A DNA stretch of 64,000 nt from positions 1 to 64,000 of the forward strand of contig JAGXHL010000099.1 of the NCBI GenBank assembly GCA_024636215.1. The letters are read 5' to 3'. This document shows, one piece after another, positions 19,417 through 29,491 of the stretch. The stretch's first letter is position 1, and the number at the start of each line of letters is the position of its first letter. The DNA is from Deltaproteobacteria bacterium (GTDB taxonomy: Bacteria; Desulfobacterota; Desulfuromonadia; Desulfuromonadales; BM103). The notes under the pieces were generated by a model. It did not search any database. It was not told the origin of the DNA and worked only from the letters and a program-made list of their open reading frames with translations. Made by a program: the position numbers and the translations under genes.

Positions 19417-21809
19417 CAGTGTCGCAACTCCACGAGTGTCACGTTATCACCGCCCTGTTCGGCAGCAGCCGCCTGAAAAATCGCCACCTCTTTTCGTCCC
19501 GCCAGAAACTCCCGGACCGCCTTGCGCAGGATGCCCTGACCGGCACCATGTACGATCTCAAGCTTCTCTTCACCGTGCAGCAAGGCGTCGTCGAGGAATC
19601 GATCAAGCAGAATGCTGGCATCCTCAACCCGCTTGCCCACCAGCACCAGGCGCGGCAGAAAGGCCTTGCGCTCGATGCGATCGCGAATTTTTGCCGGCAC
19701 CTTCTGCTGCGAGACAAAACGCCTCGGCTGATACTGGCGCAAGGCCGATAAGGGCTGACGCAACTTTTTGCCGCCGGCCAGCAATTCCACCCGGGAGCCA
19801 TCAACAGCGACGACCTCGGCTTCCACCCCGAGAGCCGGTACATAGAGCGTCTCACCGGGAGCAACGTCTTCGGGAACACGCTGTGGCCCAATGGGCAGAG
19901 GTTCCGGCAGCGTTGCATGCAGAGCTCTGACGGCTCGCGTCAATTCTGCACGCTGTTTCGGCTGGACCGCCTCTTTTGGAGCCTGGCGAAACAACTCCTG
20001 CAGCGTCTCTTCTGCAGCAGCCAGCAATCGAACCCCCTGCTGACGGGCTGCATCGAGAATTGCGCTGCGCCTGCTCTCAAGTTCTTCCAGTTGTTTGCGT
20101 GTTTTGCGCGCGTCTTCTTCAGCACGGCTACGCAGCCGTTGTGCATTCAACAGCTCCTCGTCGAGGCTTGCCCGCAGAGTCTGCAGCCGCTCAATAATGG
20201 CGACGCCTTCTCGTTCACCTTGCCCCAGGTAGTCTTGCGCGGCACTTAACAGCGGCTCTGGCAAGCCGACTCGCCTGGCAATGGTAAAAGCATGGCTGGC
20301 GCCCGGGATGCCGTAATGCAGTCGATAGGTTGGCTGCAGGGTCTCGGCATCAAACTCCACCGCAGCATTCTCCACCTCCGCTTCCAGCTGGGCATAGCCT
20401 TTGACGACATGCAGGTGAGTGGTCGCCATCACCCGCGCGCCGACTTCGCGCAAGCAGTCAACCGCCGCCAGGGAGAGAGCAGAACCTTCACCTGGATCAG
20501 TTCCTGTACCCAACTCGTCCATCAGGACCAGGCTTTTGGCATCCGCTTCCTGCAGGATGTGACGCAAGCGCAGAAGATGTCCGGAGAAGGTTGAGAGGCT
20601 CTTTTCAATGCTCTGCTCATCGCCTATATCCGCCATCACCGGTGCGAAAGGGAAAATCCGGCTACCTGGCGCACAGGGGATCGGCAGCCCGGCACGGACC
20701 ATGAGCACCAGCAAACCGGCTGTCTTCAAAGTCACCGTTTTACCACCGGTGTTGGGCCCGCTGATTATCAAAGCATGACACTCTTTCGGCATGCGCAGAT
20801 CAACGGGTACGACGGTCGGAGCCTCAGGATTATTATTTTTTGCGGCAACCAGCAAGGGATGGCGCGCATCCTGAAGCAGCAGCGAAGGCTCTTCCTCCAG
20901 AACCGGAACAACGGCGTCAAGCTCGACACTCAGGCGCGCAATCGCCTGACGCAGGTCAAGGCGCGCCAGGATTGCCTGATTGCCTGCCAGGGACCGCCGG
21001 ACTTCACGCACACGCGCCGTCAATTTTGCCAGAACCCGCTCTTCTTCACGCTGGATCTTGTGCAGCAGTGTCTGAACCCGGTTGTTGCTTTCCAGGGTTG
21101 CCGCAGGCTCGACATAGAGGGTCTGCCCACTGGCCGAGATATCATGAACAAAACCCTGCAGTCGGCCGCTGTGATCCGCTCGCACCGGCACAACATAACG
21201 GCCGTTGCGATCGGTAATCAGGGCTTCCTGAAAAACCCCCTGCAGACTGTCGTCCTGCAGCAAACGATCGAGTTGCCGCTTGACTCTGTTGCGCTCACTT
21301 TTCAGATTGTCCCGCAGATCCGCCAACGCGTAGGATGCCGAGTCGAGGATTTCGGCACGCGGGCCGATACTGCAACGAATCTCGGCAGCAAGCTCCGGAA
21401 GCAGGGTCAGTTGCCTGGCAAAAGCCTGCAAAGAGGGACAGGGCTCACTCTGCAACAACTTTTGACGACACGCCTGGGCCGCTTCAAGGGCCGCCTGTAT
21501 CTCCCGCAGCACCTCGGCGTCCAGGCGCAGACCTTCGGTCTGCAGACGCTCAAGGTGCGGCAGCAGATCATGGCCGGAACCGAGCGCCAGAGGGCCGTCT
21601 GCCTGCAGAAGCTGGCCGGCCTCCTGCGCCTCGCGCAAGGCCTCTTCGATCCTTGACCGGTCATTGCAAGGATGCAGACCCTCCGCCATGACCCGACCGT
21701 AAACTGTCTGGGTTTTATCCACCACCAGCTTGACCAGCTTGGCAAACTCGAGTTGCACCAGGCTGTCTGCCATGGACTTTTCTTTTGCAGCCGCTTTGTC
21801 TGCTATCAT
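19416..21809 (-). CDS. mutS2: MutS2 ATPase/endonuclease
   Basis: This is a 797-residue MutS paralogue lacking the mismatch-recognition domain. It has the MutS core and clamp, Walker A SGPNTGGKTVTLK, Walker B LVLMDELGTGTDP, a long coiled coil (about 515-620), a KOW-like segment and a C-terminal Smr nuclease domain with VHGAGQGILRKAV. Family roles include suppression of recombination and splitting collided ribosomes. The start at 21809 overlaps the cvpA-like stop in ATGA; an alternative ATG at 21773 is possible. Confidence 0.95.
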   Translation of the reverse strand: MIADKAAAKEKSMADSLVQLEFAKLVKLVVDKTQTVYGRVMAEGLHPCNDRSRIEEALREAQEAGQLLQADGPLALGSGHDLLPHLERLQTEGLRLDAEVLREIQAALEAAQACRQKLLQSEPCPSLQAFARQLTLLPELAAEIRCSIGPRAEILDSASYALADLRDNLKSERNRVKRQLDRLLQDDSLQGVFQEALITDRNGRYVVPVRADHSGRLQGFVHDISASGQTLYVEPAATLESNNRVQTLLHKIQREEERVLAKLTARVREVRRSLAGNQAILARLDLRQAIARLSVELDAVVPVLEEEPSLLLQDARHPLLVAAKNNNPEAPTVVPVDLRMPKECHALIISGPNTGGKTVTLKTAGLLVLMVRAGLPIPCAPGSRIFPFAPVMADIGDEQSIEKSLSTFSGHLLRLRHILQEADAKSLVLMDELGTGTDPGEGSALSLAAVDCLREVGARVMATTHLHVVKGYAQLEAEVENAAVEFDAETLQPTYRLHYGIPGASHAFTIARRVGLPEPLLSAAQDYLGQGEREGVAIIERLQTLRASLDEELLNAQRLRSRAEEDARKTRKQLEELESRRSAILDAARQQGVRLLAAAEETLQELFRQAPKEAVQPKQRAELTRAVRALHATLPEPLPIGPQRVPEDVAPGETLYVPALGVEAEVVAVDGSRVELLAGGKKLRQPLSALRQYQPRRFVSQQKVPAKIRDRIERKAFLPRLVLVGKRVEDASILLDRFLDDALLHGEEKLEIVHGAGQGILRKAVREFLAGRKEVAIFQAAAAEQGGDNVTLVELRH

Positions 21810-22288
21810 TTCAGAACGCGTTGGCTCCCATCCAGCACAGCATTGCCGAGTTCAACAAAAGGAGGTGCCAGGTAAGCTTCCTGCATTGACCGGTCCAATC
21901 CCCAGGGCATGGGCCGTAACGACAGGGCAAAGAGCACCACGGCCAGCAGCAGGACGCCCTGGCACAAGCCGAAGACACCACCGACCAACCGGTTGAAGCC
22001 ACCCAGAAAGAGCAGTTTGATAAAGCGTGAGAGCAGGAAGCCGAGCACCAGGAAAAAGGCCATGGTGGTCAAAAACAGCAAAGTAAAGGTGATGGCAACG
22101 GCGATTTGAGCAGGCAGGTCAACCGTCTTCAACAGAGCATCGGCCAAAGGCCCATGATAGCGAAAAGCCAGAAAAGCACCGACAAAAAGGCCTGCCAAAG
22201 AACAGACTTCCTTGAGCAGGCCGCGCAGCAACCCCTTCAGCAAAAAGCCGCAGAGGATGACAAGGATGGCAATATCAATGCCGTTCAT
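21806..22288 (-). CDS. CvpA-family membrane protein
   Basis: This 160-residue protein has four predicted transmembrane spans (about 5-20, 29-45, 60-84 and 100-120) and the CvpA-type start DIAILVILCGFLLKGLLRG. In E. coli CvpA is linked to colicin V production and envelope stress; the molecular role is unclear. It overlaps mutS2 by four bases, so they are likely coupled. Confidence 0.85.
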   Translation of the reverse strand: MNGIDIAILVILCGFLLKGLLRGLLKEVCSLAGLFVGAFLAFRYHGPLADALLKTVDLPAQIAVAITFTLLFLTTMAFFLVLGFLLSRFIKLLFLGGFNRLVGGVFGLCQGVLLLAVVLFALSLRPMPWGLDRSMQEAYLAPPFVELGNAVLDGSQRVLK

Positions 22289-22308
22289 AGAGAAAACAGC
22301 TCCTTATG

Positions 22309-22752
22309 CTACCCCGCCAGCAGTTTGCGGACCAGATTGCTGACCAGCTTGCCATCGGCTCGACCGGTGGTTTGCGGGGTAACCAGCTTCATGACCGCTC
22401 CCATATCCTTCATGGAATCGGCACCGCTTTCGGCGATGGCCTTGCTTACAAGCGCCTCAATCTCGGCCTCGCTCAACTGCGCCGGCAAAAACTCCTGCAG
22501 GACTGTCACTTCCAGCTCTTCCTTTGCGGCCAACTCAGGGCGCGTTTCCCGGTAGGCTTCCGCCGCTTCGCGCCGCTGCTTGACCAGGGTCGAAAGGACC
22601 TTGACTGCAGTCGCTTCATCAAGTTCCTGGCGGGCTTCTATCTCAGCATTCTTTAACGCGGTACGGGCCATGCGAATCGTCGTCAGGCGCAGACTGTCCT
22701 TCGCCTTCATTGCGACCTTCATCGCCTCGAGCAACTGATCCTGTATACTCAT
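22309..22752 (-). CDS. GatB/YqeY-domain protein
   Basis: This 147-residue, mostly helical protein has the YqeY features LRLTTIRMARTALKNAEIE near 25 and ELEVTVLQEFLPAQLS near 90. The fold matches the tRNA-binding tail of the GatB amidotransferase subunit, but the stand-alone protein has no settled function. ATG 22752 is chosen because AGGAGA lies about nine bases upstream. It is 20 bases ahead of the cvpA-like gene. Confidence 0.92.
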   Translation of the reverse strand: MSIQDQLLEAMKVAMKAKDSLRLTTIRMARTALKNAEIEARQELDEATAVKVLSTLVKQRREAAEAYRETRPELAAKEELEVTVLQEFLPAQLSEAEIEALVSKAIAESGADSMKDMGAVMKLVTPQTTGRADGKLVSNLVRKLLAG

Positions 22753-22786
22753 ATTTTGCAATCTCCTGAAGATAAACCTTTAATTG

Positions 22787-23113
22787 TCAGCGGGTACGAC
22801 CGGCTTTTTCTTCCAGACCGGACAGGCCGAAACGACGCTCCAGTTCTGCATAAATTTTTTCCGGAGGCAAATCATAATAACTCAGCAGCACCAGGGTATG
22901 GAACCATAGATCGGCCACTTCACTGACCACTTCATCGATCTCGCCACCCTTGCCGGCAACGGCAACTTCCGTAGCCTCCTCACCAATCTTACCGAGGATC
23001 TTATCAAGACCTTTAGCGTACAGTGAGGCCACGTAGGATTTTTCTGACGGATTCTGTTTACGATCCCGGACCACCTGATAGACGGCATCCAGAATATCCT
23101 TGCGTTCTTGCAT
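22787..23113 (-). CDS. hisE: Phosphoribosyl-ATP pyrophosphatase
   Basis: This 108-residue enzyme of histidine synthesis step 2 cleaves pyrophosphate from PR-ATP. It has the MazG-like helical fold with KIGEEATEVAVAGK and the acidic EVADLWFHTLVLL metal site. The hisI cyclohydrolase is neither fused nor present here, so step 3 must be encoded elsewhere. The frame extends to 23155, but ATG 23113 gives the usual start MQERKDILD. Confidence 0.93.
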   Translation of the reverse strand: MQERKDILDAVYQVVRDRKQNPSEKSYVASLYAKGLDKILGKIGEEATEVAVAGKGGEIDEVVSEVADLWFHTLVLLSYYDLPPEKIYAELERRFGLSGLEEKAGRTR

Positions 23114-23212
23114 AATTTGCAGCCTTTTGTTCACCGCGCAGGACCCGCAGCCCACAGAGTCAGGCTTTTGAGAAGATCATGTTTCGGCGGCACTTGGTGG
23201 TTCGTTAATAAG

Positions 23213-23980
23213 CTAAAGTCTTACGGGCACATTATGTTGCTTGAGATATTCTTTACATTCCCCGATCGTATACTCCCGAAAGTGGAAAATGCTAGCCGCA
23301 AGGGCCGCACTGGCAGCGCCCTCAACCAAACCTTCCCGAATATGCTCAAGATTACCGACACCGCCTGATGCGATCACCGGGATTCCGACACGATCACTGA
23401 CCGCGCGGGTCAAGGCAATATCATAGCCATCCTTGGTGCCATCACAATCCATGGAGGTCAGCAGGATTTCACCGGCGCCATAATCAGCCATCCGCTCCGC
23501 CCATTCCAGGACGTCAATTCCGGTCGGGTTTCGGCCGCCATGGGTGTAGACTTCCCAGGCAAGCGGCTCGCTCGCCGGTACTCTGCGGGCATCGATCGCC
23601 ACCACGATGCATTGAGAACCAAAACGTTCAGCGGCTTCGCGAACAAATTCCGGACGATGCACGGCGGCCGTATTAATCGAAACCTTGTCGGCTCCAGCGT
23701 TAAGCAGGTTGCGAATGTCCGAGACTTTGCGCACGCCACCTCCTACGGTCAGCGGCATAAAGACCCTTTCGGCGGTCTCGCGCACAACGTCGAGAATGAT
23801 GTTGCGCTTGTCACTCGAGGCGGTGATATCGAGGAAAGTCAGCTCGTCGGCACCCTGTTCACAGTAAGCCTCGGCCGCTTCAACCGGGTCACCGGCGTCA
23901 CGCAGGCCAACAAAGTTAACGCCCTTGACCACGCGCCCGTCTTTGACATCGAGACAGGGGATGATTCGTTTGGTCAGCAT
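23213..23980 (-). CDS. hisF: Imidazole glycerol phosphate synthase, cyclase subunit
   Basis: This is a 255-residue TIM barrel. It starts [20 protein letters not shown], with the catalytic D11 in CLDVKDG and D130 equivalent in VVAIDARR, and phosphate-binding loops GGGVR and ASGGVG. It takes ammonia from HisH and converts PRFAR to imidazole glycerol phosphate and AICAR. ATG 23980 has GAGGT upstream. Confidence 0.96.
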   Translation of the reverse strand: MLTKRIIPCLDVKDGRVVKGVNFVGLRDAGDPVEAAEAYCEQGADELTFLDITASSDKRNIILDVVRETAERVFMPLTVGGGVRKVSDIRNLLNAGADKVSINTAAVHRPEFVREAAERFGSQCIVVAIDARRVPASEPLAWEVYTHGGRNPTGIDVLEWAERMADYGAGEILLTSMDCDGTKDGYDIALTRAVSDRVGIPVIASGGVGNLEHIREGLVEGAASAALAASIFHFREYTIGECKEYLKQHNVPVRL

Positions 23981-24008
23981 AAACACCTCAAAACCAGCGA
24001 TGTGAGTT

Positions 24009-24063
24009 GGGCGATAAGCGATAAGGATAATGCTTTTTTCTCATCGCCCATCGCTCATCGCTT
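24009..24063. repeat. Word-repeat hairpin between hisF and hisA
   Basis: GGGCGATAAGCGATAAGG (24009-24026) faces CTCATCGCCCATCGCTCATC (24040-24059), with an intervening T-run. The arms are made of repeated GCGAT(A/G)AG words. It fills the hisF-hisA gap inside an operon and has no coding content. Confidence 0.65.
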
Positions 24064-24789
24064 GGCACTTTTCGTTAAAGCCACCGCTTCACGCAAGTCG
24101 ATGGCACCGGAATAAATCGCTTTGCCGGTGATCACTCCGGTCACCCCGGAAGACTCAATTGCCATCAGCCGGCGAATATCATCAAGAGTCGAGAGCCCCC
24201 CGGAAGCGATCACTTGAATAGTGATCGACTCGGCCAGAGCTTTGGTCGTCTCGATGTTGGGGCCCTGCATCATACCGTCTCGGGCAATATCGGTATAGAT
24301 GATCGCCTCGACACCGTACCCTTCCATCTCCTTGGCCATCTCGGTCGCCTGCTTCTCGGTAACATCCGCCCAACCGCGTACCGCCACAAGGCCATCCCTG
24401 GCGTCAATGCCGACCACGATCCGGCCGGGGAACTTCTTGCAGGCTTCTGCCACCAGTGACGGCTGCTCTTTGGCGATGGTACCGAGGATCACCCGGTCGA
24501 TGCCCAACTCCAGGTAGGCTTCAATGGTCTGCATGTCACGAATACCGCCACCCAGCTCGCAAGGGATCTCGATCGCATCGATGATCGCCTTGATCGCCTC
24601 TTTATTCTTCGGCACCCCGGCGAAGGCCCCGTCCAGATCGACGATGTGCAGCAGTTCGCCGCCCTGGTCCTGCCAGATGCGCGCCTGCTCGCCAGGCTTG
24701 TCGTTGTAGACGGTATCCTTATCCATCAGGCCCTGCTCCAGACGAACACAGCGGCCTTCCTTAAGATCAATTGCCGGGAGAATGATCAT
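24055..24789 (-). CDS. hisA: ProFAR isomerase
   Basis: This 244-residue TIM-barrel enzyme catalyses the fourth step of histidine synthesis. D8 in [14 protein letters not shown] and the second catalytic aspartate in [14 protein letters not shown] are present, along with GGGIRD and ASGGLS phosphate loops. Its ATG directly follows the hisH stop codon. The repeat at 24009-24063 overlaps the last codons and separates it from hisF. Confidence 0.96.
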   Translation of the reverse strand: MIILPAIDLKEGRCVRLEQGLMDKDTVYNDKPGEQARIWQDQGGELLHIVDLDGAFAGVPKNKEAIKAIIDAIEIPCELGGGIRDMQTIEAYLELGIDRVILGTIAKEQPSLVAEACKKFPGRIVVGIDARDGLVAVRGWADVTEKQATEMAKEMEGYGVEAIIYTDIARDGMMQGPNIETTKALAESITIQVIASGGLSTLDDIRRLMAIESSGVTGVITGKAIYSGAIDLREAVALTKSAKR

Positions 24790-25413
24790 TTACAGCTCTC
24801 CAAAATTCTTGAATATGTTCAGGCCGATGGACTGGCTCTTTTCAGGATGAAACTGGGTGGCCATGAGATTGTCACGCCAGAGGGCTGCACAGAACTCTAT
24901 GTCTCCGTAGCGGCAACTCGCCGCCACATCGGCCGGATTGTCGGCAGAACAATAGTAGGAATGGACGAAGTAGACGTAGCTGTCTTCGGCGAGGTTCTTG
25001 AAGATCGGAGCGTTTTTCTTCAACTGAAGCGTATTCCAGCCCATATGGGGGACCTTGAGGCGCTCCCCACCCTCTTCCATTCCTGCCGGGAAACGGACCA
25101 CTTTGCCGGGGACTAACCCCAGGCCCTGATGGCGGCCAAACTCTTCGCTCTCGTCAAACAGCATCTGCATACCGACGCAGATGCCCAGTAACGGCTTACC
25201 GGACTTGACATGCTTGAGCAGGGGTTCGACAAAGCCACCGGCGCGCAGGTTGTTGATGCAGTCGCGAAATGCGCCAACCCCAGGCAGAACAATTTTATCC
25301 GTGCTCTGCAGATCTGCGGGGTTACTGCTGACTTTGGCGTCATGACCAAGCTTTTCAAAAGCTTTTTCAACACTGCGCAGGTTGCCCATTTCGTAATCGA
25401 TGATCGTGATCAT
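24790..25413 (-). CDS. hisH: Imidazole glycerol phosphate synthase, glutaminase subunit
   Basis: This 207-residue class I glutamine amidotransferase feeds ammonia to HisF. The triad is C79 in LLGICVGMQ and the His and Glu of TQFHPEKS near 188-190. The oxyanion region PGVGAF is near residue 44. It has a ribosome site GGAACAGAGC and abuts hisA. Confidence 0.96.
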   Translation of the reverse strand: MITIIDYEMGNLRSVEKAFEKLGHDAKVSSNPADLQSTDKIVLPGVGAFRDCINNLRAGGFVEPLLKHVKSGKPLLGICVGMQMLFDESEEFGRHQGLGLVPGKVVRFPAGMEEGGERLKVPHMGWNTLQLKKNAPIFKNLAEDSYVYFVHSYYCSADNPADVAASCRYGDIEFCAALWRDNLMATQFHPEKSQSIGLNIFKNFGEL

Positions 25414-25441
25414 GCTCTGTTCCTAATTGTTGCGGTCGTGC

Positions 25442-26032
25442 CTACTCGAGGGAGCCCTTGGAGGAGAGCACGCCCTCGATCCGCGGGTCGATCTGCGTGG
25501 CATCGTCCAGCGCCCGGGCAAAGGCCTTGAAAACCGCCTCGACGATATGGTGCAGGTTGTCGCCATAGGCCAGGTTGACATGGACATTGGCACCGGAATG
25601 GTTGCAGAAGGCGGTAAAAAATTCTTCCACCAGTTCCAGTTCGAAGTTACCGACCTGGGCTTTTGGCAGGGGCACATTGAAAACCAGGAACGGCCGACCC
25701 GAGAAATCCAGGATGACCGCTGCCAGAGCTTCATGCATCGGCATGGTGCCGCGGCCGTAGCGTCTGATGCCGGCCTTGTCGCCAAGCGCTTTTTTAAAAG
25801 CTTCACCGAGACAGATACCGACATCCTCAACTGTGTGATGGGCATCAACTTCCAGGTCGCCTTGGGCATCAAGCTGCAGATCGAAAAAACCGTGACGGGC
25901 GATCTGGGTCAGCATGTGATCAAAGAAGGGCACTCCGGACTCAATCCGGTGTTCACCACGCCCATCCAGCTTAAGGGTTAATTGAATGCTGGTTTCTTTG
26001 GTACTACGATCAATCGTAGCGGTCCTTGCCAT
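25442..26032 (-). CDS. hisB: Imidazoleglycerol-phosphate dehydratase
   Basis: This 196-residue Mn-dependent dehydratase catalyses step six of histidine synthesis. Diagnostic motifs are [30 protein letters not shown], and the duplicated half with [21 protein letters not shown] residues near 165. It is the monofunctional form, without a fused phosphatase. GGAGG precedes the ATG. Confidence 0.96.
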   Translation of the reverse strand: MARTATIDRSTKETSIQLTLKLDGRGEHRIESGVPFFDHMLTQIARHGFFDLQLDAQGDLEVDAHHTVEDVGICLGEAFKKALGDKAGIRRYGRGTMPMHEALAAVILDFSGRPFLVFNVPLPKAQVGNFELELVEEFFTAFCNHSGANVHVNLAYGDNLHHIVEAVFKAFARALDDATQIDPRIEGVLSSKGSLE

Positions 26033-26087
26033 ACTCGCCTCCGTCCGGGAATGATCATTATCAACATGAAAAGGGTTCGCAAAAGTG

Positions 26088-27389
26088 TCAGCTCAGCTTA
26101 TTTTTCAGGCGTATCGAGACTGACCTGGCGTGAGCCTGCAAACCTTCCAGTTCAGCAATTTTTACAATGTCAGCAGCCAAGCGCTCCAGACCGGCCGCGC
26201 TGAAGGAGATCAGGCTCGACTTCTTGACAAAGTCTTCGGTGCCCAGCGGCGAAAAGAAGCGGGCCGTGCCGCCGGTGGGCAGGGTATGATTCGGCCCGGC
26301 CAGGTAGTCGCCGGCAGCTTCCGGAGTATTATGGCCGAGGAAGACCGCGCCGGCGTGTCTGATCTTCGACAGCAGCTCAAAGGGCTCGGCAACCGCAAGT
26401 TCAAGGTGCTCCGGAGCAATCTTGTTGCTGAAGCTGGCTGCCTCATCGAGATCCCGGGCGAGAAGAATCGCACCGAAATGATCAATCGACTGGCGGGCGA
26501 TAGCCGCGCGCGACAACTCCTCAAGCTGCTGCTCCAGTGCCTCGGCAACCTGCCGGCCGAAAGTTTCGTCGGTGGTAATCAGCAGGGCCGCGGCCAGTTC
26601 ATCGTGCTCGGCTTGCGACAGCATGTCCGCAGCGATGTGCGCCGGATCGCCACTACCGTCGTTGATGACCAGGATTTCACTCGGTCCGGCGATCATGTCG
26701 ATGTCGACAGTACCGAACACCAGGCGTTTGGCCGTAGCCACGTAAATATTGCCGGGGCCGGTAATTTTATCGACTTTCGGCACCGTTGCCGTACCGTAGG
26801 CAAGAGCCGCCACGGCCTGGGCACCACCCAGTTTGAAAATCCTGTCCACACCGGCAAGATGGGCAGCGGCGAGCACGTAGGGGTTGACCACACCGTCCGG
26901 CATCGGCACCACCATGACAATTTCACCGACTCCGGCCACCTTGGCCGGCACCGCGTTCATCAGCACCGAGGATGGATAGGCCGCCTTGCCGCCCGGCACG
27001 TAGATGCCAACCCGGTCAAGAGGGGTGACCATTTGACCCAGCTGGATATCAGGCTCGTCATCGCAGAGCCAGGTCTCTTCTTTTTGCTTGGCGTGGAAAG
27101 CCGCGATGCGATCGGCGGCCAGCTGCAAGGTTGCCAGGGTCTCGCTGTCGACCTCAGCAAGGGCCTGCGCTATCTCATCGGCGGAGACTTCGAGGGTGTC
27201 CGCCGTCAGCTTGAGACGGTCAAAACGCTCGGTGTACTCACACAGCGCCGCATCGCCCCGCTTACGGACATCGTTGAGGATCTCCTGAACCGTTTGCAAA
27301 ACTCCGGGCGGTGTTGTCTCGCCGCGTTCACTGATCTCGCGAAAGTTTTCAGCAAAACCGGCATCTGAAAAACGCAGAAACCGAATCAT
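26088..27389 (-). CDS. hisD: Histidinol dehydrogenase
   Basis: This 433-residue zinc enzyme oxidises histidinol to histidine in two NAD-dependent steps. Seen: [19 protein letters not shown], the [12 protein letters not shown] stretch, [10 protein letters not shown], and AEHDE with histidine/glutamate ligands. Two adjacent ATGs exist at 27392 and 27389; the second has better spacing from GGAG. Confidence 0.96.
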   Translation of the reverse strand: MIRFLRFSDAGFAENFREISERGETTPPGVLQTVQEILNDVRKRGDAALCEYTERFDRLKLTADTLEVSADEIAQALAEVDSETLATLQLAADRIAAFHAKQKEETWLCDDEPDIQLGQMVTPLDRVGIYVPGGKAAYPSSVLMNAVPAKVAGVGEIVMVVPMPDGVVNPYVLAAAHLAGVDRIFKLGGAQAVAALAYGTATVPKVDKITGPGNIYVATAKRLVFGTVDIDMIAGPSEILVINDGSGDPAHIAADMLSQAEHDELAAALLITTDETFGRQVAEALEQQLEELSRAAIARQSIDHFGAILLARDLDEAASFSNKIAPEHLELAVAEPFELLSKIRHAGAVFLGHNTPEAAGDYLAGPNHTLPTGGTARFFSPLGTEDFVKKSSLISFSAAGLERLAADIVKIAELEGLQAHARSVSIRLKNKLS

Positions 27390-27413
27390 CATTCTCTCCT
27401 TGCAGCGAACAGG

Positions 27414-28076
27414 TCAGACGGAAATGCGCGGGCCTGCCTCGATAACTTTCTCCAGCTCTTCTATCAACCAGGAAATCCGGCGATGCTTGGTCTTGAGGCT
27501 GGCGCGATTGACAATCAGACGGCTGGTGATTTCGGCAATTGTTTCCACCTCCACCAGGCCATTCTCACGCATGGTGCCGCCGGTCGACACCAGGTCGACA
27601 ATCCGCTCGGTCAGACCAACCAGGGGCGCCAGCTCAATCGAGCCATACAATTTGATGACCTCAACCTGCACACCTTTGGCGGCAAAATATTTTTCTGTCA
27701 TATTGGGGTATTTACTGGCCACCCGGATATTTGACCAGCCGGCAGGGTCATCATCCTGACGCAGCTCTTTCGGTTCGGCCACAACCATGCGACAGTAACC
27801 AAACTGAAGATCGAGCGGTTCGTAGAGATCCTTATCCTGCTCCAGCAGAGTGTCTTTACCAACCACGCCAATATCAGCACAGCCCTGTTCGACGTAGGTC
27901 GGGACATCCTGGGAACGCACGGCCATGAAACGCAATTTGTCATCGCGATTTTCAAACACCAGCTTGCGGCCGGGATCATCCATTTCCGGGCAGGTAATGC
28001 CGATCTTGGCGAACAACTCCATGGAGTCTTGCATGATGCGCCCCTTGGGCAGGGCGAAGGTTAAATAATCATTCAT
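27414..28076 (-). CDS. hisG: ATP phosphoribosyltransferase, short form
   Basis: This 220-residue catalytic subunit performs the first, committed step of histidine synthesis. It starts with LTFALPKGRIM and has ADIGVVGKDTLLE and the PRPP loop VDLVSTGGTMRENGL. It lacks the C-terminal ACT-like regulatory domain of the long form. Short HisG normally needs HisZ for activity and feedback control; hisZ is not in this window. It heads the his block after murA. Confidence 0.95.
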   Translation of the reverse strand: MNDYLTFALPKGRIMQDSMELFAKIGITCPEMDDPGRKLVFENRDDKLRFMAVRSQDVPTYVEQGCADIGVVGKDTLLEQDKDLYEPLDLQFGYCRMVVAEPKELRQDDDPAGWSNIRVASKYPNMTEKYFAAKGVQVEVIKLYGSIELAPLVGLTERIVDLVSTGGTMRENGLVEVETIAEITSRLIVNRASLKTKHRRISWLIEELEKVIEAGPRISV

Positions 28077-28159
28077 TTCTTAATCCAGTTGGCTACGAGC
28101 AGTAAACAAGAAGATTCGACAACTTCACAGTGTACCCAGTGATCAGCATCGAAGTCACT

Positions 28160-29419
28160 TTAAATTTTACCCGGAACGCGCTCAATATCCGCACCCAGGC
28201 TGCGGAACTTTTCTTCCAGTTTTTCGTAACCGCGGTCCAGATGATAGATGCGGTTGATCTCGGTGGTTTTGTCCGCAGCTAACCCGGCAAGAACGAGACA
28301 GGCACTGGCACGCAGATCGGTCGCCATCACCGGTGCACCATGCAGCGCCGTGACGCCTTTGACCGCGGCCGTGTGGCCTTCAATGGAGATGTTTGCGCCC
28401 ATCCGCTGCAGTTCGCTGACATGCATGAAGCGATTCTCGAACACCGCCTCGGTAATCATGCTGGTGCCATTACCGAGGGTCATCATCGCCATGAATTGGG
28501 CCTGCATATCGGTCGGGAAACCAGGATGCGGCTGGGTCTTGATATTTACTGACTGGATCTCCTGCGGGCCTTCGACCCAGAGGGTCTCCGGTGTCGCGGC
28601 AACCGTTGCACCGGCTTCTTCAAGTTTGCTGAGCAGCGCCTCCATATGTACGGCGCACCCCCCCTTGACACCGACCCGGCCACCGGTCATGGCCGCAGCC
28701 ACCAGGAAGGTGCCGGCCTCGATGCGATCGGGCATGACCCGGTAATCCATCGGTTGCAGATCATCAACACCTTCGATGGTGATGGTGTCGCTTCCGGCTC
28801 CCTCGATACAAGCACCCATACCCTGCAGGGCCTTGGCGAGATCAATGATTTCCGGCTCACGCGCTGCATTCTCAAGGATCGTGGTGCCCCTGGCAAGGGT
28901 GGCTGCCATCATCAGGTTTTCAGTACCACCGACGGTCGGTATGTCAAAGTAGATGCGGGCCCCTTGCAGGCGCGCAGCCCTGGCTTCGACATAACCGTTG
29001 TCAAGATGAATCTCTGCGCCCATGGCTTCCAGCCCCTTGAGGTGCAGATTGATCGGCCGCGCGCCGATAGCACAACCACCGGGCAGGCTGACCCTGGCTT
29101 GACCGTAGCGAGCCAGCAGCGGACCGAGGACCAGAACCGAAGCGCGCATGGTGCGTACCAGGTCATAGGGGGCTTCCATGCTGTTGATGTGATCGGTGGC
29201 AATCTTCAAAGTGCCGTTGCTGCTGTCCACCTCGGCCCCCAGCTCTGCCAGCAGACGCTCGGCAGTGGTGATATCACGCAGGCGCGGAAGGTTCCCCAGT
29301 TGATGCGGCCCGGGAGCGAGTAAGGTGGCAAAAAGCAGCGGCAGGGCTGCGTTCTTGGCGCCACTGACAGCCACCTCGCCGGTCAGCCGTTTACCACCAT
29401 GTATAATCAATTTATCCAA
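28160..29419 (-). CDS. murA: UDP-GlcNAc enolpyruvyl transferase
   Basis: This 419-residue enzyme starts peptidoglycan precursor synthesis by adding enolpyruvate to UDP-GlcNAc. The catalytic cysteine that fosfomycin targets is C116 in [11 protein letters not shown]. The N-terminal [16 protein letters not shown] loop with K22 is present. AGAGG precedes the ATG. Its position between prmC and hisG on one strand implies cotranscription. Confidence 0.96.
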   Translation of the reverse strand: MDKLIIHGGKRLTGEVAVSGAKNAALPLLFATLLAPGPHQLGNLPRLRDITTAERLLAELGAEVDSSNGTLKIATDHINSMEAPYDLVRTMRASVLVLGPLLARYGQARVSLPGGCAIGARPINLHLKGLEAMGAEIHLDNGYVEARAARLQGARIYFDIPTVGGTENLMMAATLARGTTILENAAREPEIIDLAKALQGMGACIEGAGSDTITIEGVDDLQPMDYRVMPDRIEAGTFLVAAAMTGGRVGVKGGCAVHMEALLSKLEEAGATVAATPETLWVEGPQEIQSVNIKTQPHPGFPTDMQAQFMAMMTLGNGTSMITEAVFENRFMHVSELQRMGANISIEGHTAAVKGVTALHGAPVMATDLRASACLVLAGLAADKTTEINRIYHLDRGYEKLEEKFRSLGADIERVPGKI

Positions 29420-29450
29420 AGGTTTACCTCTTTAGTCTTATTTTCCACGA

Positions 29451-29485
29451 GGGCGCAGAGGGCATGAAAAAAATCTCCTGCGCCC
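29451..29485. repeat. Hairpin between prmC and murA
   Basis: GGGCGCAG (29451-29458) pairs with CTGCGCCC (29478-29485) around an A-rich loop. It occupies the 72-bp gap between prmC and murA inside a probable operon. It could be an attenuator or mRNA-stability stem; neither is shown. Confidence 0.4.
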
Positions 29486-29491
29486 GAATGT

